A stretch of 17,289 nt of DNA from Baffinella frigidus (GCA_026770585.1 MU647429.1:38421-55709); one strand, 5' to 3'; shown: positions 1 to 6,450, counted from the stretch's first letter. Notes: a model not told the origin generated them from the letters alone. A program made the numbers and translations.

Positions 1-80
1 AGGGTTCAGGGTTCAGGGTTCAAGGTTTAGGGTTTAGGTTTTAGGGTTTAGGGTTCAGGGTGTAGTTTTCAGGGGTTAGG
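1..80. repeat. Degenerate telomere-like array, G-rich on plus
   Basis: Seven-base units of the type GGGTTCA, GGGTTTA and GGTTTTA follow one another from the left edge. They are variants of TTTAGGG. The array is interstitial and decayed rather than a chromosome end, because unique sequence and exons follow on one side and similar arrays recur through the window. Confidence 0.85.
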
Positions 81-129
81 GGTGAGACCCCCGTGAGACG
101 GCGGCGCGAAGCGAGCGGATGATGTCAGC
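72..129 (-). CDS. Putative exon I (helical segment), 3' limit unclear
   Basis: Read on minus, the telomere-like text AACCCTCACGCAG ends in AG and is followed at 129 by GCTGACATCATCCGC. The phase-0 frame gives ADIIRSLRAAVSRGSHP, a plausible helix. The frame stays open into the G-rich array and I see no strong donor (weak candidate GTCTCA near 90). The start resembles exon L (FGAEIIRRLQTS), so the two may be related. Exon J upstream ends in phase 0, compatible with this one. Function unknown. Confidence 0.35.
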
Positions 130-246
130 CTGCGTGAGGGTTTGTGGTTAGCCCTCCAGCACCCCCGCCCACCGCCTCACTCTGCCGCACAGAAGATTCT
201 AGAAGATTCGAGAATGTTCTGGAAGCTTGTAGAAGCTTACACCTAC

Positions 247-333
247 CTTGACGAGACCTAAACCCGACGGGGTTAGCACCACAGCAGGATGGTGCGTGGT
301 TGGCTGGTTCGTACGGGGGTGTTCTGCACTCGC
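247..333 (-). CDS. Putative exon J, both splice sites visible
   Basis: On minus, GGTGATTTTTCAG is a textbook pyrimidine-rich acceptor. The exon starts GCGAGTGCAGAAC and ends CGTCAAG before the donor GTAGGT. Its 87 bases make 29 codons in phase 0 at both ends, beginning ASAEHPRTNQPTT and ending LTPSGLGLVK. The composition, Pro/Thr/His-rich, suggests a linker rather than a folded domain. The first bases (GCGAGTGCA) recur immediately after exon E copies at 809, 565 and 423. E and J are therefore adjacent exons or were fused in the copies. No protein family recognised. Confidence 0.5.
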
Positions 334-422
334 CTGAAAAATCACCCCCTGTAAAGCACACACTAAACGCTGGAGTTTTGAGACTCTAAACCCTTTGAGA
401 CTCTAAAGGTGTGTGCGCTCGC

Positions 423-460
423 CTGGACGGTGTTCTCGAGCTTGACGTTCTCAATGAAGT
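423..460 (-). pseudogene. Truncated copy of exon E (copy 2)
   Basis: This stretch matches the 3' half of exon E (809-880), reading FIENVKLENTVQ on minus, then GCGAGCGCAC. The 5' half and acceptor are missing. It is best explained as a decayed tandem exon duplicate. Confidence 0.6.
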
Positions 461-519
461 TGGTTGCTTGGTACGCGAAGGGGAGTGTTGCTCATCTGAC
501 AAACCCCTCCATGTAAAGG

Positions 520-549
520 AACCCTACACCCTACACCCTAAACCCTAAA
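520..549. repeat. Short telomere-like array, C-rich on plus
   Basis: Units ACCCTAC, ACCCTAA and ACCCTAA run in a row. This array has the opposite orientation to the arrays at 1-80 and 889-1008. It abuts the exon E copy at 565. Confidence 0.75.
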
Positions 550-564
550 GGGCTGAGTGCTCGC

Positions 565-602
565 CTGGACGGTGTTCTCGAGCTTGACGTTTTCAATGAA
601 GT
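565..602 (-). pseudogene. Truncated copy of exon E (copy 3), cut by a microsatellite
   Basis: The same 3' half of exon E is present (FIENVKLENTVQ on minus, with a silent change in ENV). It stops where the TTTGTGTG microsatellite begins. Insertion or expansion of that repeat, or truncated duplication, removed the rest. Confidence 0.6.
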
Positions 603-604
603 GG

Positions 605-733
605 TGTTTGTGTGTTTGTGTGTTTGTGTGTTTGTGTGTTTGTGTGTTTGTGTGTTTGTGTGTTTGTGTGTTTGTGTGTTTGTGTGTTTGTGTGTTTGTG
701 TGTTTGACTGTTTGTCTGTTTGTCTGTGTGTGT
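605..733. repeat. (TTTGTGTG)n microsatellite
   Basis: About twelve uninterrupted 8-bp units TTTGTGTG run to about 705, then degenerate units (TTTGACTG, TTTGTCTG). Open frames here encode only Cys/Val or Thr/His repeats and are not genes. A related GTTTGTTT tract lies at 10014-10093. Confidence 0.9.
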
Positions 734-808
734 GATTTTTTGTGGGTGTGTGGGTGTTTTTTGTGTTGATTGCTTCGTACACACGAGGGGGGTGTTATGT
801 GCGCTCGC

Positions 809-880
809 CTGGACGGTGTTCTCGAGCTTGACGTTCTCAATGAAGTTCAGCTCCGCCACCAACCGCTGCCCGTGCTCAAC
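809..880 (-). CDS. Putative exon E, coiled-coil-like
   Basis: On minus, CCAAACCCTGATAGCAG precedes GTTGAGCACGGGCAGCGG, so the acceptor directly abuts a telomere-like array. The frame reads VEHGQRLVAELNF then IENVKLENTVQ, 24 codons, phase 0 at both ends. The charged, Leu/Val-spaced pattern suits a coiled coil. After GTCCAG comes GCGAGC, which is either a GC-type donor or direct fusion to the start of exon J (ASA). Four copies exist here; only this one keeps the whole exon and its AG. Protein family not recognised. Confidence 0.5.
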
Positions 881-888
881 CTGCTATC

Positions 889-1008
889 AGGGTTTGGGGT
901 TTAAGATTTAGGATTTTGGGCTAAGATTTAGGACAGGGTTTGGGGCTAAGATTTAGGATTTGGGGCTAAGATTTAGGACAGGGTTTGGGGCTAAGATTTA
1001 GGACACGG
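889..1008. repeat. Higher-order telomere-derived repeat
   Basis: A longer unit built from GGGTTTGGGGCTAAG and ATTTAGGACA is repeated about four times with small changes. It is a higher-order repeat grown from TTTAGGG-like units. On minus its C-rich strand leads into the acceptor of exon E at 880. Confidence 0.8.
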
Positions 1009-1057
1009 CAGTATGCACAGGACCCTAACCCCCACACCCTGAACATCAAAGCCTAAG

Positions 1058-1109
1058 GGACGTTTTCAATGAAGTTCAGCTCCGCCACCAGCCGCTGCTC
1101 GTGCTCAAC
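1058..1109 (-). pseudogene. Truncated copy of exon E (copy 4), acceptor lost
   Basis: Minus reading gives the 5' half of exon E (EHEQRLVAELNFIENV) with the 3' end missing. The base pair before the exon is GA instead of AG, so the acceptor is destroyed. A telomere-like array lies directly upstream on the sense strand, as for the intact copy. Confidence 0.6.
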
Positions 1110-1118
1110 TCGCCATCA

Positions 1119-1152
1119 GGGTTTGGGGTTTAGGGTTTCGGGTGTAGGGGTT
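1119..1152. repeat. Short telomere-like array
   Basis: Units such as GGGTTTGGGGTTTAGGG and TTTCGGGTGTAGGGG lie upstream (minus sense) of exon E copy 4. A C-rich stretch of similar origin lies at 1018-1053. Confidence 0.7.
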
Positions 1153-1213
1153 TATGAACAACGCAAAAATTTAGGGCCGAAGCTTCAGGTCAGGACCACT
1201 ATCAAGCGCCCCA

Positions 1214-1327
1214 GGGGTACCTCGCTCATAAGAAACCGCCCCCCCCCCTAGGAACACCTTAGGGCCCTAGGCATAGGCCTACTGTAGGGTTGTAGGAGGG
1301 GGCGGTTTCTTATGAGCGAGGTACCCC
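1214..1327. mobile_element. MITE-like inverted repeat element 1
   Basis: Perfect 30-bp inverted arms at 1214-1243 and 1298-1327 begin GGGGTACCTCGCTCATAAG. The middle carries CCTACTGTAGGG, a variant of a palindrome seen in several other elements here (CCTACGGTAGG). A TA pair lies inside each arm four bases from its outer edge and could be the target duplication. There is no coding capacity. It is a non-autonomous foldback element. Confidence 0.8.
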
Positions 1328-1380
1328 GCCTCACCATGACGCCACCGACCTGTTGCTCTCGTACCAAGGACTCCGCGGAG

Positions 1381-1457
1381 ACTAGTCACGCACGGCTCTT
1401 GGCCTATCATGCTCCGCGCGGAAAGCCATGCGGGGTCAAGAGCCGTGCGTGAATAGT
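1381..1457. mobile_element. Small TA-flanked inverted repeat element
   Basis: Arms at 1381-1401 and 1437-1457 share CACGCACGGCTCTTG with its complement, with one mismatch. TA at 1383-1384 and 1454-1455 suits a TA target duplication. The 35-bp middle contains CCGCGCGG. No gene. Confidence 0.65.
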
Positions 1458-1494
1458 CAACCTATAATTAGTTTTGTAAAGTAACTCGTTCTGG
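1458..1494. repeat. Detached copy of the left arm of the 1551-1719 element
   Basis: These 37 bases (starting CAACCTATAATTAG) repeat 1557-1593 exactly, about 100 bp away and in the same orientation. It is a solo terminus or the remnant of a second insertion of the same family. Confidence 0.8.
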
Positions 1495-1550
1495 CTCGCG
1501 TGAGCGTGTGTGCAGCGGATCGCGGTAAATAACCAAGGTGGATATTAATA

Positions 1551-1719
1551 GTGTCGCAACCTATAATTAGTTTTGTAAAGTAACTCGTTCTGGTACAAAT
1601 TATAAATCAAAGTCCATTTAAAACTAAAAGGGCTCCAATTCTATTTTAAACGAACGTTTCGTTTTACAATTTGTACCAGGAACGAGTTACTTTACAAAAC
1701 TAAGTATAGGTTGCGTCAC
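1551..1719. mobile_element. TA-flanked MITE with ~51-bp arms
   Basis: Arms at 1551-1601 and 1668-1719 match over about 51 bases with a few differences, including a one-base indel, ending GTGTCGCAACC and GGTTGCGTCAC. TA precedes 1551 and follows 1719, the expected Tc1/mariner-type duplication. The core is AT-rich with a small palindrome at ACGAACGTTTCG. No transposase frame is present, so movement would need help in trans. Confidence 0.85.
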
Positions 1720-1803
1720 TATGAACATACACTCCATCGCTCCAAAGCACTTGATCGCTCTGAAGCACCTACACTATATCGCACTGAAGCAGCAACCTTG
1801 CTG

Positions 1804-1842
1804 TATGTATGTATGTATGCATGCATGCATGTATGTATGTAT
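1804..1842. repeat. GTAT/GCAT tetranucleotide microsatellite
   Basis: GTAT units surround three GCAT units. Just upstream, 1735-1795 holds a weak 20-24 bp tandem repeat (ATCGCTCTGAAGCAC and variants). The open frames across this stretch on both strands show no conserved features. Confidence 0.8.
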
Positions 1843-2034
1843 GCGAGGGCGGGGCGGGGGAGCGACCGTTGTCTTGCGCGCAGCCGCGACTTGCTTCCTG
1901 CACGAAGGGGGGGTTGGGTCAACAATAAGGTGAGTGCTCTCTCGCGAAATCTCAAGCACGAGAGTGTTCTCGAGAACGAGAGTGTGCACCTCCCGTCTGG
2001 CGCCCACCCCACCGTCAGTGTGTCCGCACGGCAT

Positions 2035-2076
2035 GGTGCGTCTTTGTATGTCCCTCGCCGCAAGCCCCTCCGACAC
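2035..2076 (-). pseudogene. Truncated copy of exon A (copy 1)
   Basis: On minus, GGCGTGAGCAG precedes GTGTCGGAGGGGCTTGCG, reading VSEGLAARDIQRRT before diverging. The flanking intron (2077-2120) matches the flank of copy 2 at 4262-4300. That makes this locus the uninterrupted counterpart of the site where the 4301-4437 element sits. Confidence 0.65.
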
Positions 2077-2269
2077 CTGCTCACGCCCCCTTCGTTATCC
2101 CCCTCCATTATCTAGCCACTGCCCACGGCATCTCACGAACCCGAGGCGGGCCCGCGCACGGCGGGCGCATAGACTCCAAAAGCACAGGGCAGGTTTCGCC
2201 GTACGAAAACACTCGACACCAGTGGAAGGCAGCTGTAATATCTCTCCTCTCGAGGCGGGGATCACATAC

Positions 2270-2361
2270 CGGAGCAAGTTGGCCTCCTGGCCCGCCTCAG
2301 CGAGTTTCTTGTACGCGGAGAGCAGCTCCTCTTGCGCCCCCCACGCCCGCCGCTCCGCCGC
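2270..2361 (-). CDS. Putative exon C, coiled-coil-like, both splice sites visible
   Basis: On minus, ATACGTATACGGCAG is followed by GCGGCGGAGCGG. The 92-base exon reads AAERRAWGAQEELLSAY then KKLAEAGQEANLLR and ends CTCCG before the donor GTATGTG. It starts in phase 0 and ends after two bases of a codon. The Ala/Glu/Leu-rich sequence is typical of a coiled coil. Exon A ends in phase 0, so A could splice to C. Two 3'-truncated copies lie upstream at 2501-2570 and 2719-2789. Family not recognised. Confidence 0.55.
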
Positions 2362-2500
2362 CTGCCGTATACGTATATTTCGTGTCAGATATGTATATAT
2401 GTAAACATACAATATAATACAACGCAATATAATATATTTATAAGAAATAAAATAATGTATATATTAATAATATATATGTGTTATATTATATATATATATT

Positions 2501-2570
2501 CCGCCTCGGCAAGTTTCGTGTACGCGGAGAGAAGCTCCTCTTGCGCCCCCCCCGCCCGCCGCTCCGCCGC
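2501..2570 (-). pseudogene. 3'-truncated copy of exon C (copy 2)
   Basis: The acceptor (ACGGCAG) and the frame up to KLAEA are kept. The exon then breaks at GAGGCGG and runs into AT-rich repeats, losing QEANLLR and the donor. The upstream intron sequence is also duplicated, so exon and intron were copied together. Confidence 0.7.
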
Positions 2571-2718
2571 CTGCCGTATACGTATATATCAATATCGTGT
2601 CAGATATGTATATATGTACACATGTAATATAATTTAAAATATAGTACAATAATATATAATATTTTTTATTTATTTAATGTATATATATAAATAAATATAT
2701 ATATATATATATATATAT

Positions 2719-2789
2719 CCCGCCTCGGCGAGTTTCTTGTACGCGGAGAGAAGCTCCTCTTGCGCCCCCCACGCCCGCCGCTCCGCCGC
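2719..2789 (-). pseudogene. 3'-truncated copy of exon C (copy 3)
   Basis: Same break point as copy 2, followed on minus by an (AT)n tract at 2694-2718. The acceptor is ACTCCAG. Spacing between the three copies is about 209 and 219 bp. The shared break point suggests copies 2 and 3 arose from an already truncated unit. Confidence 0.7.
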
Positions 2790-2816
2790 CTGGAGTATAC
2801 GTATATATCAATCTCG

Positions 2817-2938
2817 TGTCAGGGCGGGCGCGTGTGACCTGTGCCATACACCCTGGACCCTGGACCCTAGACCCTAGGTGTCAGGGCGGGCGCGTGTGAC
2901 CTTTGCCATACACCCTGGACCCTGGACCCTAGACCCTA
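2817..2938. repeat. 62-bp tandem duplication ending in telomere-like units
   Basis: Two nearly identical units each begin GTGTCAGGGCGGGCGCGTG and end with ACCCTGGACCCTAGACCCTAG. The second differs by one base (CTGTG/CTTTG) in the first half. Confidence 0.85.
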
Positions 2939-2985
2939 GACCCCACACCCTGCACGAACCTCAAATCGCGGTCCTAAGCACTTCA

Positions 2986-3060
2986 TTGGCCACCTAAACC
3001 CGAAACTCCAAATCCCGAACCCTAAATCCTAAACCCTCAAACCTCAACCCCAAACCCAGT
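2986..3060. repeat. Degenerate telomere-like array, C-rich on plus
   Basis: Units such as CCTAAACCCGAAACTCC and CCCTAAATCCTAAACCC fill this stretch. There is no gene between exon C copy 3 and the duplicated segment that starts at 3073. Confidence 0.75.
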
Positions 3061-3072
3061 CAATCACGTAAA

Positions 3073-3213
3073 CCAACCCTGCAATCAACGCCCGCGAGAA
3101 ACGCACCAACCCATTGAACCCCTAGCCATAAACCCATCAGCCCTGAACCGCACCTGCAAGTCTTCGTGCACAGAGATAAAGGGGGTGGAGAGGAGCGTGC
3201 GCAGCCCCGAGGG
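3073..3213. repeat. 141-bp segment duplicated at 3868-4008
   Basis: By eye the two segments are identical, offset 795 bp and in the same orientation. They cover the 3' part of an exon A copy, its donor and about 80 bases of intron. Identity in non-coding sequence points to a recent duplication or gene conversion. Confidence 0.85.
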
Positions 3214-3237
3214 AAATCAGGGGTACTCGTCCTGGAA
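3154..3237 (-). pseudogene. Copy of exon A (copy 6), 5' end diverged
   Basis: On minus the 3' part reads LRTLLSTPFISVHEDLQ followed by the donor GTGCGG, identical to copy 3. The 5' part is altered (the expected TIIPSG is lost after a small deletion), so the frame upstream is broken. Confidence 0.6.
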
Positions 3238-3375
3238 CACCATCCCGAAATCTATCGGAGGCGTGGGGGGGCGGGAGGGGGGGGGGCAGGGCATACCTGG
3301 GTGAAGATGTTGCTGGGTGCTGCCCCACCGCGGCAGGGACACACACAACATAGCAGAAGGTGCGGCAGGTGGTGC

Positions 3376-3603
3376 GTCCCTGGGAGTAGGAAGAGCCATT
3401 CCGGTAGGACTTGTCGCGTTTTCGACTTCGAGATTTCAAGATTTCAGACTTCAAAAAGGTTTTAAAGGGCGTAAAACGTTTTAAAACACACCGTTTCAAA
3501 TCTCATGGTACAAATGAAGTCTCGAAGTCTCGAAGTCTCGAAATCGAAAACGCGACAAGTCCTACCGGATTAGCTCTAGCAGCCAGCACCATCTTCACGC
3601 GGG
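3376..3603 (-). pseudogene. Copy of exon B split by an inverted-repeat element
   Basis: Minus reading begins VKMVLAA at 3603-3578, is interrupted by the element at 3389-3576, and resumes with YSQGRTT. The intact exon B reads KMLLAAAYSHAAENVE. The element therefore landed inside this exon copy. Confidence 0.55.
3389..3576. mobile_element. TA-flanked MITE inside an exon B copy
   Basis: Arms of about 46 bp (3392-3437 and 3532-3577) share TCCGGTAGGACTTGTCGCG and its complement. TA lies at 3387-3388 and 3577-3578. Direct repeats of TCGAAGTC occur near the right arm (3520-3545). The paralogous exon B copies at 5999 and 6344 lack the insertion and act as empty sites. Confidence 0.8.
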
Positions 3604-3615
3604 GGCAGGGCATAC

Positions 3616-3714
3616 CTGAAGCACCTCGTGGACAGAGATGAAGCGGGTGGAGAGGAGCGTGCGGAGCCCCGAGGGGATGATGGTGCGTCTTTGTGTGTCC
3701 CGCGCCGCACCAAC
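3616..3714 (-). pseudogene. Copy of exon A (copy 5), acceptor missing
   Basis: Minus reading: AARDTQRRTIIPSGLRTLL then STRFISVHEVLQ, then CAG|GTATGC as donor. The first residues (VSEGL) and the acceptor are replaced by a C-run. Asp is changed to Val in HEDLQ. Frame otherwise open. Confidence 0.55.
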
Positions 3715-3763
3715 CCCCCCCCCCATTAACCACCACAACAAAATCATACGCCAGAAACCGTAC

Positions 3764-3838
3764 CTGAAGGTCCTCGTGCACAGAGATGAAGCGGGTGGAG
3801 AGGAGCGTGCGGAGCCCCGAGGGGATGATGGTGCATGT
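3764..3838 (-). pseudogene. Copy of exon A (copy 4), 5' part replaced
   Basis: Minus reading: CTIIPSGLRTLLSTRFIS then VHEDLQ, with CAG|GTACGG as donor. Sequence before CTIIP is unrelated to the other copies, although an AG (GTTCAG) precedes it and could act as an alternative acceptor. The coding part is well kept. Confidence 0.55.
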
Positions 3839-3948
3839 CTGAACATCATAGTCAATCCCGTACGTCACCAACCCTGCAATCAACGCCCGCGAGAAACGCA
3901 CCAACCCATTGAACCCCTAGCCATAAACCCATCAGCCCTGAACCGCAC

Positions 3949-4056
3949 CTGCAAGTCTTCGTGCACAGAGATAAAGGGGGTGGAGAGGAGCGTGCGCAGC
4001 CCCGAGGGGATGATGGTGCGTCTTTGGATGTCCCGCGCCGCAAGCCCCTCTGATAC
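3949..4056 (-). CDS. Putative exon A, most complete copy (copy 3)
   Basis: On minus, CTCAAACTCTAAACCAG is followed by GTATCAGAGGGGCTTGCG. The 108-base exon is 36 codons, phase 0 at both ends. It reads VSEGLAARDIQRRTIIPSG then LRTLLSTPFISVHEDLQ, and ends CAG before GTGCGG. The acceptor touches a telomere-like array (4061-4099) whose C-rich strand is sense. Six copies of this exon lie between 2035 and 4261. Their coding frames are kept better than their ends, which hints at past selection. Family not recognised; it could follow exon B and precede exon C, since all phases agree. Confidence 0.55.
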
Positions 4057-4060
4057 CTGG

Positions 4061-4099
4061 TTTAGAGTTTGAGATTTAGGGTCTAGGGTTTCGGGTGAT
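4061..4099. repeat. Telomere-like array between exon A copies
   Basis: TTTAGAGTTTGAGATTTAGGG and TCTAGGGTTTCGGG units sit exactly between the acceptor of exon A copy 3 and the broken 3' end of copy 2. Confidence 0.75.
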
Positions 4100-4261
4100 G
4101 AAGCGGATGGAGAGGAGCGTGCGCAGCCCCGAGGGGATGATGGTGCGTCTTTGTATGTGGGGGTGATGGTGCGTCTTTGTATGTGGGGATGATGGTGCGT
4201 CTTTGTATGTGGGGATGATGGTGCGTCTCTGGATGTCCCGCGCCGCCAGCCCCTCCGACAC
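4100..4261 (-). pseudogene. Copy of exon A (copy 2) with an internal triplication
   Basis: The acceptor (CGTGAGCAG|GTGTCGG) and VSEGLAARDIQRRTIIP are intact. Then a 26-bp unit (ATACAAAGACGCACCATCA) repeats three times, shifting the frame, before LRTLLS. The ISVHEDLQ end and donor are lost at the telomere-like array. It is a broken exon. Confidence 0.65.
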
Positions 4262-4300
4262 CTGCTCACGCCCCCTTCGTTACCCCCCTCCATTATCTAG

Positions 4301-4437
4301 TCTCCTCCGGGGAAACCTATTTTCTTTCATTTGATGGCAACGAAAATTACTAGACACGTGCTTTAATATTACTAATAAAAACGAATTGTGTGGTAATTTT
4401 CGTTGCCATCAAATGAAAGAAAAATAGGTTGCCCCGG
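4301..4437. mobile_element. MITE with 44-45 bp arms and ATCTAG target duplication
   Basis: Arms at 4307-4350 and 4393-4437 share CCGGGGAAACCTAT and TTGATGGCAACGAAAATTAC with their complements. ATCTAG occurs at 4295-4300 and 4438-4443. The paralogous locus near 2094-2130 reads straight through (CCATTATCTAGCCACTGCCC), giving a true empty site. A relative missing the outer left arm lies at 6926-7034. Confidence 0.9.
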
Positions 4438-4491
4438 ATCTAGCCACCGCCCACGTTCGCGTCATGGTGTTCTATTAAGCAAGGCTGGTTA

Positions 4492-4660
4492 GAGCGCTGT
4501 GCAGAGAAGTTGGCCACCGAAAAATAGAAAAATGGGGAAATTGGAGCCATTTTCCACTTTTGAGAAATTCATGGTACCAAATTTCTCCAAAGTTGACAAA
4601 ACGGCTCCAATTTCTCAATTTTTCATTATTTCAAGTGGCCAACTTCTCTGCACAGCGCTC
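4492..4660. mobile_element. TA-flanked MITE, family GAGCGC, copy 1
   Basis: Termini GAGCGCTGTGCAGAGAAG and its complement, flanked by TA at 4490-4491 and 4661-4662. The 169-bp element is almost one long imperfect hairpin, since both halves contain GGAGCC/GGCTCC and AATTTCTC stretches. A 170-bp sister copy lies at 5279-5448. Open frames across it are by-products of the inverted repeat. Confidence 0.92.
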
Positions 4661-4836
4661 TACCTGGTAGCACTAGCTCTGTCCCAGTCTATTTGGGCAT
4701 GCCAATTTGTTGAACCCGGGCGCTTTGGAGCGGGAAAGTTGACGGATTTGTACCGCGGACCCAGGATGTCAACTTGTGAATAGTCGGTCAACTTAAGTGA
4801 GGCAACGCTGGAAGGTACGGGATATGGTACCGACCT

Positions 4837-4864
4837 CGACGCTGTCAGCAGCGTTGGAGTGGGG
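4837..4864 (-). pseudogene. Relic of exon B (copy 6)
   Basis: Minus reading: SNAADSVEV against SHAAENVEV in the intact exon B. The 5' half is missing. Only the end around the donor is recognisable. Confidence 0.45.
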
Positions 4865-5142
4865 TCCTTGGATCATTCGTGTATGGGTTATTCAGAGAAT
4901 CCCTTCGTAGCCCTCTGTGTGGGTACCACGCCAGAGTCTTCGAAGGGGTCGCCAAAAGTTAATTCCCCTTCAAGGCAGTAGTTTTCAAAAGTCAAAAATC
5001 GTCCTGACACGGTTTTAAAAAATCAACCCCCTCCTCCACTCTGGACCCCCCCCAAGACGGCGTGGGGGGCTCGGGCGCGTCCCGCTTCCCTCGTACCCCA
5101 CCCCCCCCCTAGACCCCCCTCTGGGTGGGTACGGGAAGTGGT
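4865..5142. other. No gene seen; decayed paralogous intron sequence
   Basis: The stretch holds a copy of the repeat TTCGTAGCCCTCTGTGTGG near 4906 (also at 5207, 5910, 6304 and about 10700). It also has a small GAAGGGG/CCCCTTC stem at about 4938-4973 and a C-rich run at 5020-5115. I see no supported exon, RNA gene or complete element. Confidence 0.5.
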
Positions 5143-5278
5143 GCCGACGTTCTCAGCAGCGTGCGAGTAGGGTCCTTAGGTTATGCACCTAGGGTTATTT
5201 AGAAATTTCCTTCGTAGCCCGCTGTGTGGGTTACAGGGAGGTGGTACCGACCTCGACGCTCGCCGCAGCGTGGGAGTA
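5143..5278 (-). pseudogene. Two relics of exon B (copies 5 and 4)
   Basis: 5143-5172 reads SHAAENVG-like on minus. 5252-5278 reads SHAAASVE and is cut at its 5' side by the MITE that starts at 5279. Between them lies the TTCGTAGCCCGCTGTGTGG repeat. Confidence 0.45.
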
Positions 5279-5448
5279 GAGCGCTGTGCAGAGAAGTTGG
5301 CCACCAAAAATAGAAAAATGGGGAAATTGGAGCCATTTGGTCCACTTTTGAGAAATTTATGGTACTAAATTTCTCAAAAGTTGACAAAATGGCTCCAATT
5401 TCTCGATTTTCCATTATTTCCCGTGGCCAACTTCTCTGCACAGCGCTC
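5279..5448. mobile_element. TA-flanked MITE, family GAGCGC, copy 2
   Basis: Same termini as the 4492-4660 element, flanked by TA at 5277-5278 and 5449-5450, about 90% alike by eye. It inserted at the TA of GTGGGAGTA inside an exon B copy. The same site is uninterrupted at about 5995. Confidence 0.92.
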
Positions 5449-5536
5449 TAGCCGGAGGAAGCCATATCGACAACACTAGACCGGGACTACAAATGAGCGG
5501 GTCGTGTGTCAGGGGCGGCATCCCACCGCGACAGGG

Positions 5537-5850
5537 CTTTTGTGCTATCTTAGGCATGGTTTTTATCTCAAAACAGCATCTCCCACCCATAAGGTGACAC
5601 AAAAAGGCAAAAAATGGGGAAATGCTGCTGACCTGACCTCAATTGTTTCCGAGTGTCCCTGACTCAAAACACACAGGAGAAGGTGCGGGGCGTGGTATCG
5701 ACGTCAACGTTCTTATTGTTGAAATGGGCTCCGCGCGGAAACAATCGAGGTCAGGTCAGCAACATTTCCCCATTTTTTGCCTTTTTGTGTCATCTTATGG
5801 GTGGGAGATGCTGTTTTGAGATAAAAACCATGCCTAAGATAGCACAAAAG
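5537..5850. repeat. Large inverted repeat, 114-bp arms
   Basis: Arms at 5537-5650 and 5737-5850 are near-identical inverted copies (both contain CACAAAAAGGCAAAAAATGG or its complement). The 86-bp spacer carries an exon B relic (5697-5727) and part of a local repeat (ACTCAAAACACAGGAGAAGG). That same repeat lies outside the right arm, so the structure may be two opposite insertions of one element into duplicated sequence. Mirror-image open frames over the arms are artefacts. Confidence 0.85.
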
Positions 5851-5967
5851 TCCATTTTTTGGAAATCCCACCGCGGCAGGGACACTCAAAACACAGGAGA
5901 AGGTCATCCCGTCGTAGCCCGCTGTGTGGCCTGATGAAAGCTGTGTGGTACGGGAGGTGGTGCGTAC

Positions 5968-5999
5968 TTCAACGTTATCAGCAGCGTGGGAGTAGGCAG
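5968..5999 (-). pseudogene. Relic of exon B (copy 3), donor kept
   Basis: Minus reading: AYSHAADNVE followed by GTACGC, the same donor as the intact copy. The 5' half is absent. Confidence 0.5.
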
Positions 6000-6152
6000 A
6001 ACCTTGGCGTGCGGTGTCTACAAAACACAGGAGGGGGAACACAGCAACGTGACGTGGGGTGTCGACCTCTACGAGGTACGTGACCAATGGTACACATCAA
6101 CACGGACACTGAGGTACACAGCAACGCGACCACTGATAAGTGGGGTGCGTAC

Positions 6153-6203
6153 TTCGACGTTCTTAGCAGCGTGGGAGAAGGCGGCAGCCAGCAGCATCTT
6201 CGT
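6153..6203 (-). pseudogene. Copy of exon B (copy 2), 5' end altered
   Basis: Minus reading: KMLLAAAFSHAAKNVE with donor GTACGC. Changes from the intact copy are conservative (Tyr to Phe, Glu to Lys). The usual acceptor is replaced by a CCTAAG|GATTATCC junction in a different phase. Confidence 0.5.
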
Positions 6204-6219
6204 GGATAATCCTTAGGAC

Positions 6220-6242
6220 CCTACGGTAGACAATACCGTAGG
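6220..6242. repeat. CCTACGGTA hairpin
   Basis: A perfect 9-bp stem (6220-6228 with 6234-6242) has loop GACAA. The stem sequence belongs to the CCTACGGTAGG motif shared by several elements in the window. The flanking block 6213-6320 has a diverged homologue at 10580-10712. Confidence 0.75.
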
Positions 6243-6343
6243 CAAATAGATTGGTCCCGCGGATATCCTAACCGAATCTGGTTAGTGCGTGGCCGGGAAA
6301 TCCTTTCGTAGCCCGCTGTGTGGGGACAGAAGGTGGTGCGTAC

Positions 6344-6403
6344 CTCGACGTTTTCAGCAGCGTGGGAGTATGCGGCAGCCAGCAGCATCTTCCTGAATCG
6401 CCC
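6344..6403 (-). CDS. Putative exon B, intact copy, both splice sites visible
   Basis: On minus, GGGGGTGTGTGCAG precedes GGGCGATTCAGG. The exon is 60 bases, 20 codons, phase 0 at both ends, reading GRFRKMLLAAAYSHAAENVE, then donor GTACGC. About seven further copies in decreasing states of repair lie downstream on the same strand (to 3376). Ala-rich helical character; no family recognised. Its phase allows splicing to exon A. Confidence 0.55.
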
Positions 6404-6450
6404 CTGCACACACCCCCGCACGTCAGCCACAACTCATCACCTTCCCACCT

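Noticed and set aside
531-862. Thr/His-rich and Cys/Val-rich open frames
   Set aside because: They are translations of the TTTGTGTG microsatellite; the only protein-like part is the exon E copies.
5653-6087. Open frames on both strands sharing HLMGGRCCFEIKTM
   Set aside because: The shared peptide arises because the two arms of the 5537-5850 inverted repeat carry the same sequence; both flanks are elements or exon relics.
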